DNA of 8,151 nt from an uncultured Clostridia bacterium (lineage in GTDB: Bacteria; Bacillota; Clostridia; Christensenellales; Aristaeellaceae). Made by a program: the position numbers and the translations under genes. Location: positions 1 through 8,151 of the forward strand of contig CAMJXZ010000141.1 of NCBI GenBank assembly GCA_946409855.1. Direction: 5' to 3'. This document shows, piece after piece, positions 5,195-8,151 of this stretch. Below the pieces are notes generated by a model, which did not search any database, was not told the DNA's origin, and saw only the letters and a list, made by a program, of their open reading frames with translations. Positions within the stretch are counted from its first letter, which is position 1, and every line of letters begins with the position of its first letter.

Positions 5195-6196
5195 ATGCTG
5201 CACCGGACGCTTCGCGCCCTGCTCTTGCTGGCGCTTTGCTGCGCGCTCCCGTTCCCCGCTTTCGCCGGGGCGGCGGAGCTTTCCTTTTCCCTGCCGGAGG
5301 GCGATGAAACAATCGTCCGGATGGAGCTGGACGACCCGGCGCCGGTAACGCTGGTCCGCGTCCGGATGAAGCCCCTGACCGGGCAGACGGACGGCGTTCT
5401 CCGGGAAACCTGCACGGTCCAGGGCCTCCGCCCCGGCGAGACCCGGCTGTACGTCCTGACCGGTTCCGGCCGGACGGATTCCGAAATGCGCGTCTATCAT
5501 ATCACGGTGGACGGCGCGCTGAACGTTGCCATCGAAGAGGAGCGGATCCTAAGCTTTTTCCGGTTCACCTACGGCGGGTACCTGCCCGGCGTCCGATACG
5601 AGGTGTTCCGGCTGGAGGATACCTTTTACCTTTGCCGGGGCGACGGGCCGGCCAAGCGGCTGGACGAGTTCGCCTATGCCGCGCTGACGGAGCTGATCGG
5701 CCGGTATGACCTTCTTTCCTGGGACGGCTTTTCCGGGAACAATCCCCATCTGCTGGACGGGGAAGGGTTCTCCCTGGAGATCCGCTTCACCGACGGGACG
5801 GCGGTCGCCGCTTCCGGCGAGAACGCTTTTCCGGCCGGCTGGCGCGAAGCAAGGGACTCCGTCGTCACCCTGCTGGACACCGCTTTCGGGGAAGAAGCGC
5901 CAAAGCCCGCCGGCGTCTACCAATACGAAGGCGTGACGCTGACCCTGACGCCGGACGGCGACTTTGAGCGGACGGCGGCGGGACAGGCCGCCCCGGCATC
6001 CGGCGAATGGGAGATCACGGGCTCGCGGCTCTGCCTGTACGAGGACGGCGCGTCTTACAATCGGTATGAATTCATCGCCATCGGGGATACGCTAGTTTTC
6101 CTCCTGCCGCGGTCCGATCCCTTCCCCGGCGTTTCCGTCCCGGACGGCGCGGTGTTCCTGCGGAGGGAGACGGAGGAAGAAGACCAGGTCCGGTGA
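5195..6196 (+). CDS. Secreted protein of unknown function
   Basis: A 333-residue protein. Residues 1-24 are a classic signal peptide (Arg at 4 and 7, a Leu/Ala-rich core, cleavage motif AFA at 22-24). No lipobox is seen, so release from the membrane is expected. About 28-115 is a beta-rich domain. About 119-230 is a second region with FTYGGYLPG and a WDGFSGNNPHLLDGEGFSLE stretch (176-195) followed by FTDGTAVAASGENAFPAGW (198-216), a pattern I associate with uncharacterised lipoproteins of Clostridia. About 240-323 (GVYQYEGVTLTLTPDGDF, then GEWEITGSRLCLY) resembles a small lipocalin-like beta-barrel. No catalytic motif is recognised. AGGAGG (5180-5185) is 9 nt before the ATG. It diverges from the SGNH esterase gene and may share control through the palindrome at 5031-5068. 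Confidence 0.8.
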   Translation: MLHRTLRALLLLALCCALPFPAFAGAAELSFSLPEGDETIVRMELDDPAPVTLVRVRMKPLTGQTDGVLRETCTVQGLRPGETRLYVLTGSGRTDSEMRVYHITVDGALNVAIEEERILSFFRFTYGGYLPGVRYEVFRLEDTFYLCRGDGPAKRLDEFAYAALTELIGRYDLLSWDGFSGNNPHLLDGEGFSLEIRFTDGTAVAASGENAFPAGWREARDSVVTLLDTAFGEEAPKPAGVYQYEGVTLTLTPDGDFERTAAGQAAPASGEWEITGSRLCLYEDGASYNRYEFIAIGDTLVFLLPRSDPFPGVSVPDGAVFLRRETEEEDQVR

Positions 6197-6232
6197 AGGC
6201 GTCCGGCAATTCGCGGAAAAGGTCAGCCCGGC

Positions 6233-6261
6233 TTGATTTCCGAATGTTTTCCATATAAAAT
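6233..6261 (+). promoter_or_regulatory. Candidate promoter for cca
   Basis: TTGATT (6233-6238) and TAAAAT (6256-6261) are separated by 17 bp; the -10 has five of six consensus bases and the -35 four. Initiation near 6268 would fall inside the palindrome 6257-6279 and leave a leader of about 90 nt. A second, weaker -10 (GATAAT, 6294-6299) is also present. Confidence 0.5.
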
Positions 6262-6279
6262 AAAGTCACACTTTATTTT
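6257..6279. repeat. Perfect AT-rich palindrome: operator or weak terminator
   Basis: AAAATAAAGT (6257-6266) and ACTTTATTTT (6270-6279) are exact inverted repeats around CAC, followed by one more T. It lies 61 bp after the secreted-protein stop and overlaps the proposed cca -10 and start site. The stem has only one G-C pair, so as a terminator it would be weak. As a DNA site it is well placed for a repressor. Confidence 0.6.
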
Positions 6280-6357
6280 TCTCAGGATTTCGGGATAATA
6301 TTGTCCCTCCGGAACAGTAATCCGGTGATCTGCTTATCCATCCGGACAGGAGGCTCT

Positions 6358-7746
6358 ATGAACGACAGAACCATGGCGGAACGGATCGCCCGGGGTGTGG
6401 CCGCGCTGGGCGGGCGCGCGTATCTGGTGGGCGGCTGCGTGCGGGACAGGGTGCTGGGCCGGGAAAGCAAGGACATCGATATCGAGGTCCACGGCATCCG
6501 GCCCGACCAGCTGGAAAACGTGCTGGACGGCCTGGGCACCCGAAACGCCGTCGGCCAGAGCTTCGGCATCTACCAGCTGAAGGGGTACACGCTGGACATC
6601 GCTATGCCGCGCCGGGCGGGCGTCCGGGGCGAAGGGCATGACGATTTCGGCGCCCTGGTGGACCCTGAAGCCGGCACATACGAGGCGGCCCGCCGGCGGG
6701 ATTTCACGATGAACGCCCTGATGGAGGACGTGCTGACCGGGCAGATCACCGACCATTTTCACGGCCTTGCGGACCTGTCCCGGGGCGTCCTCCGGCATGT
6801 GGACGACGATACCTTCCGGGAGGATCCGCTCAGGGTGTTCCGGGCCGCGCAGTTCGCCGCCCGGTTCGGCTTTTCCGTGGCGGAGGAAACCGAACGGCTG
6901 TGCGCCGGGATCGACGTGACCGGGCTTCCCCGGGAGCGGGTCATGCAGGAAGTCGAAAAGGCCCTCCTCAAATCGGCGAAGCCCTCGGTGTTCTTTGAAA
7001 CCCTGCGTCGGATGGACAAGCTGCAGCCGTGGCTTTCCGAGCTGGCGGACACCGTCGGGGTGCCCCAGAGCCCCCGGGTCCACGCCGAGGGGGACGTCTG
7101 GACGCACACGATGATGGTGCTGGACGAAGCCGCCCCCTATCGCGGCCGCGTTTCAGACCCCCTGGGCTTCCTGCTGGCCGCCGCCCTGCACGACGTGGGC
7201 AAGGCGGTCTGCACCGAGGAGCTCGGCGGAGAGCTGCACGCCTACCGGCACGAGGTGCTGGGCCTTCCCCTGGCCGAATCCTTCATGAACCGGCTGACGG
7301 GCGAAAAGCGGCTGACCGCTTACGTCCTGAACCTGGTCCGCCATCACATGAGGCCCAACCGGGCGGCGACGGATCATTCCTCCGTCAAATCCACCAACCG
7401 GATGTTCGACGAGTCCCTGGACCCGCAGGCCCTGATCTGCCTGGCCGTGGCCGACGGGCAGGGCAAGATCCCCCGGGAGCCTTCCCATGAAGCCTTCCTG
7501 CAGGAGCGCCTGGCCGCCTACCGCGCCATCATGAGCCGGCCGTACATCATGGGCCGGGACCTGGCGGCGGCCGGGATCCCGCCGTCCCCCAGGTTCGGGG
7601 AATATATGGCGTACGCCCACAAGCTTCGCCTGGCCGGGGTGGAAAAGGGCCCGGCGCTCCGTCAGGTGCTGGCGCTGGCCGGAAAGAACGGGGACAGGAA
7701 ACAGGAAGACGGACAGGAGATGAACCCCGGACCCGGTCCATCATGA
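6358..7746 (+). CDS. cca: CCA tRNA nucleotidyltransferase with HD domain
   Basis: A 462-residue enzyme that adds or repairs the 3' CCA of tRNA in the cytoplasm. The class II head domain is complete: YLVGGCVRDRVLGR (22-35), the metal-binding pair Asp39 and Asp41 in KDIDIEV (38-44), a third carboxylate candidate Asp80 in YTLDIAMPR, and RRDFTMNAL (113-121). The neck has EDPLRVFRAAQFAARFGF (155-172) and RERVMQEVEKAL. The C-terminal half carries an HD phosphohydrolase domain with His250 (DVWTHTMMV), His278-Asp279 (AALHDVGK) and HH 329-330. This layout matches the E. coli-type multifunctional Cca, in which the HD domain has phosphatase and 2',3'-cyclic phosphodiesterase activity. ATG 6358 follows AGGAGG (6348-6353) by 4 nt. 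The frame extends back to a TTG at 6301, but that would make a non-conserved leader. The last 20 or so residues are low-complexity. Confidence 0.92.
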   Translation: MNDRTMAERIARGVAALGGRAYLVGGCVRDRVLGRESKDIDIEVHGIRPDQLENVLDGLGTRNAVGQSFGIYQLKGYTLDIAMPRRAGVRGEGHDDFGALVDPEAGTYEAARRRDFTMNALMEDVLTGQITDHFHGLADLSRGVLRHVDDDTFREDPLRVFRAAQFAARFGFSVAEETERLCAGIDVTGLPRERVMQEVEKALLKSAKPSVFFETLRRMDKLQPWLSELADTVGVPQSPRVHAEGDVWTHTMMVLDEAAPYRGRVSDPLGFLLAAALHDVGKAVCTEELGGELHAYRHEVLGLPLAESFMNRLTGEKRLTAYVLNLVRHHMRPNRAATDHSSVKSTNRMFDESLDPQALICLAVADGQGKIPREPSHEAFLQERLAAYRAIMSRPYIMGRDLAAAGIPPSPRFGEYMAYAHKLRLAGVEKGPALRQVLALAGKNGDRKQEDGQEMNPGPGPS

Positions 7747-7747
7747 T

Positions 7748-7795
7748 AAAAGACGCGCTTTCCGCCGGACAAACGGCCGGGAAGCGCGTCTTTTT
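7748..7795 (+). terminator. Strong intrinsic terminator of cca
   Basis: AAAAGACGCGCTTTCC (7748-7763) pairs with GGGAAGCGCGTCTTTT (7779-7794): 16 pairs with one G-T wobble, and T residues through 7795. It begins 2 nt after the cca stop. The A-run on the left arm gives a U-run on the opposite strand, so it may work in both directions. Confidence 0.93.
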
Positions 7796-8028
7796 GGGCT
7801 TTGGTTCTTTTCGGAAAGCCATGGGAATCGCAGCCGGTAAACGGAATGGATTGAAATCCTTACCGCTTCCCTGCATCTGCACGCATGACGCACTTTTCAT
7901 TACGCTGCAGCCGGCATGCGAAGGATCATCAAGCCGGGGGCGCTGCCTTGACAGAGGCGCCGCCCAATCCCGGACAGCCGCCTGCCCGCAGCCCGCACCG
8001 CCCCCGCCCGGGGAAACGGGCTTTGCGC

Positions 8029-8049
8029 ATCCTGCTTCGCCGGGTATCC
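8029..8049 (+). repeat. 21-nt motif associated with family 2 repeats, copy 2
   Basis: Matches the reverse complement of 2198-2218 at 19 of 21 positions. It precedes the family 2 element at 8078 in the same relative orientation as copy 1 precedes element A, with an intervening stretch of different length. Confidence 0.6.
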
Positions 8050-8077
8050 AACTGCCTGCCGGCGCTTTCCCCCCGGG

Positions 8078-8138
8078 TGTCATCCTGAACCCTGAGAAGC
8101 GTTTGCCGCCGCAAGGCAAACGCCAGGGTGAAGGATCC
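8078..8138 (+). repeat. Structured repeat, family 2, copy D
   Basis: It opens with TGTCATCCTGA and closes with GAAGGATCC. ATCCT (8082-8086) pairs with AGGAT (8132-8136), and GA (8087-8088) faces GA (8130-8131). ACCCTG (8089-8094) pairs with CAGGGT (8124-8129). AGAA (8095-8098) bulges on one side, then GCGTTTGCC (8099-8107) pairs with GGCAAACGC (8115-8123) around a 7-nt loop. Its inner stems share no sequence with copies A, B or M, yet the layout is the same. Confidence 0.8.
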
Positions 8139-8151
8139 GTTCTGCTGTTCC

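Larger units (their letters stand above)
7796..8151. other. 356-bp gene-free spacer at right edge
   Basis: Open frames on both strands are Arg/Pro-rich and have no family resemblance or clear ribosome-binding sites. The spacer contains a CTTT-TCGG-AAAG mini-hairpin (7807-7818) and an interrupted hairpin in 7835-7865 (CGGTAA with TTACCG, and GGAT with ATCC around TGAA). It also holds an isolated GCGAAGGATC (7918-7927) like the closing end of family 2 repeats, the 21-nt motif at 8029-8049, and a full family 2 element at 8078-8138. Confidence 0.6.

Noticed and set aside
6301..6357. Upstream TTG start for cca adding 19 residues
   Set aside because: The extra residues do not look like part of the family, and AGGAGG directly precedes ATG 6358.
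6334..7107. A 257-codon minus-strand frame opposite cca
   Set aside because: Antisense shadow of a well-conserved gene.
7856..7927. A fifth family 2 element (ATCCT at 7856-7860 and GAAGGAT at 7920-7926)
   Set aside because: The ends could pair, but GA does not follow ATCCT and no second stem of the right layout is found. At best a decayed copy or a chance half-site.
7547..8119. A 190-codon minus-strand frame
   Set aside because: It crosses the cca terminator, the end of cca and repeat copy D; low-complexity composition.
1..8151. A defence system, prophage or integrated element
   Set aside because: No integrase, transposase, helicase, toxin or phage structural gene is visible; the GIY-YIG gene alone is not enough.

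Overview
This is an 8.15-kb, GC-rich chromosomal window with Gram-positive-style gene starts (AGGAGG before the genes at 5195 and 6358, and clear sigma-A-type promoters). Most proteins look like Clostridia / Bacillota families: GNAT acetyltransferases, a secreted SGNH esterase, a small GIY-YIG protein, and a CCA-adding enzyme with an HD domain. My best guess is an uncultured gut or rumen Clostridia lineage. This rests on style and family resemblance only, so confidence is low. No phage, plasmid, CRISPR, rRNA or tRNA signature is visible.

Layout. (a) 1-490: the tail of a plus-strand gene, then a spacer. A palindromic repeat occurs twice here, once in frame with the tail of that gene. (b) 491-1108, minus: a two-pass membrane protein with a repetitive cytoplasmic tail. 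(c) 1233-2036, plus: a GNAT acetyltransferase behind a perfect-consensus promoter, followed by a small GIY-YIG domain gene. (d) 2037-2617: a gene-free spacer between convergent genes, holding three copies of a structured repeat. (e) 2618-4951, minus: a three-gene operon of secreted SGNH hydrolase and two GNAT acetyltransferases. (f) 4952-5194: a divergent control region with a 38-bp near-perfect palindrome. (g) 5195-6196, plus: a secreted protein of unknown function. (h) 6358-7746, plus: tRNA nucleotidyltransferase (cca) with a strong intrinsic terminator overlapping its stop codon. (i) 7796-8151: a gene-free spacer with a fourth copy of the structured repeat.

The genes look like ordinary accessory and housekeeping functions and do not form one obvious pathway. 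The most interesting content lies between them. Four elements (at 2096, 2253, 2382 and 8078) share one fold: a 5-bp closing stem, a tandem G-A/G-A step, a second stem of 4-6 bp, an asymmetric internal loop, and a 9-10-bp hairpin. The second stem and top hairpin differ between the three independent sequence types yet stay paired, and the closing stem carries a compensatory change. All copies lie downstream of genes. This looks like a selected RNA or single-stranded DNA structure, or a mobile palindromic repeat. I could not check its distribution outside the window.
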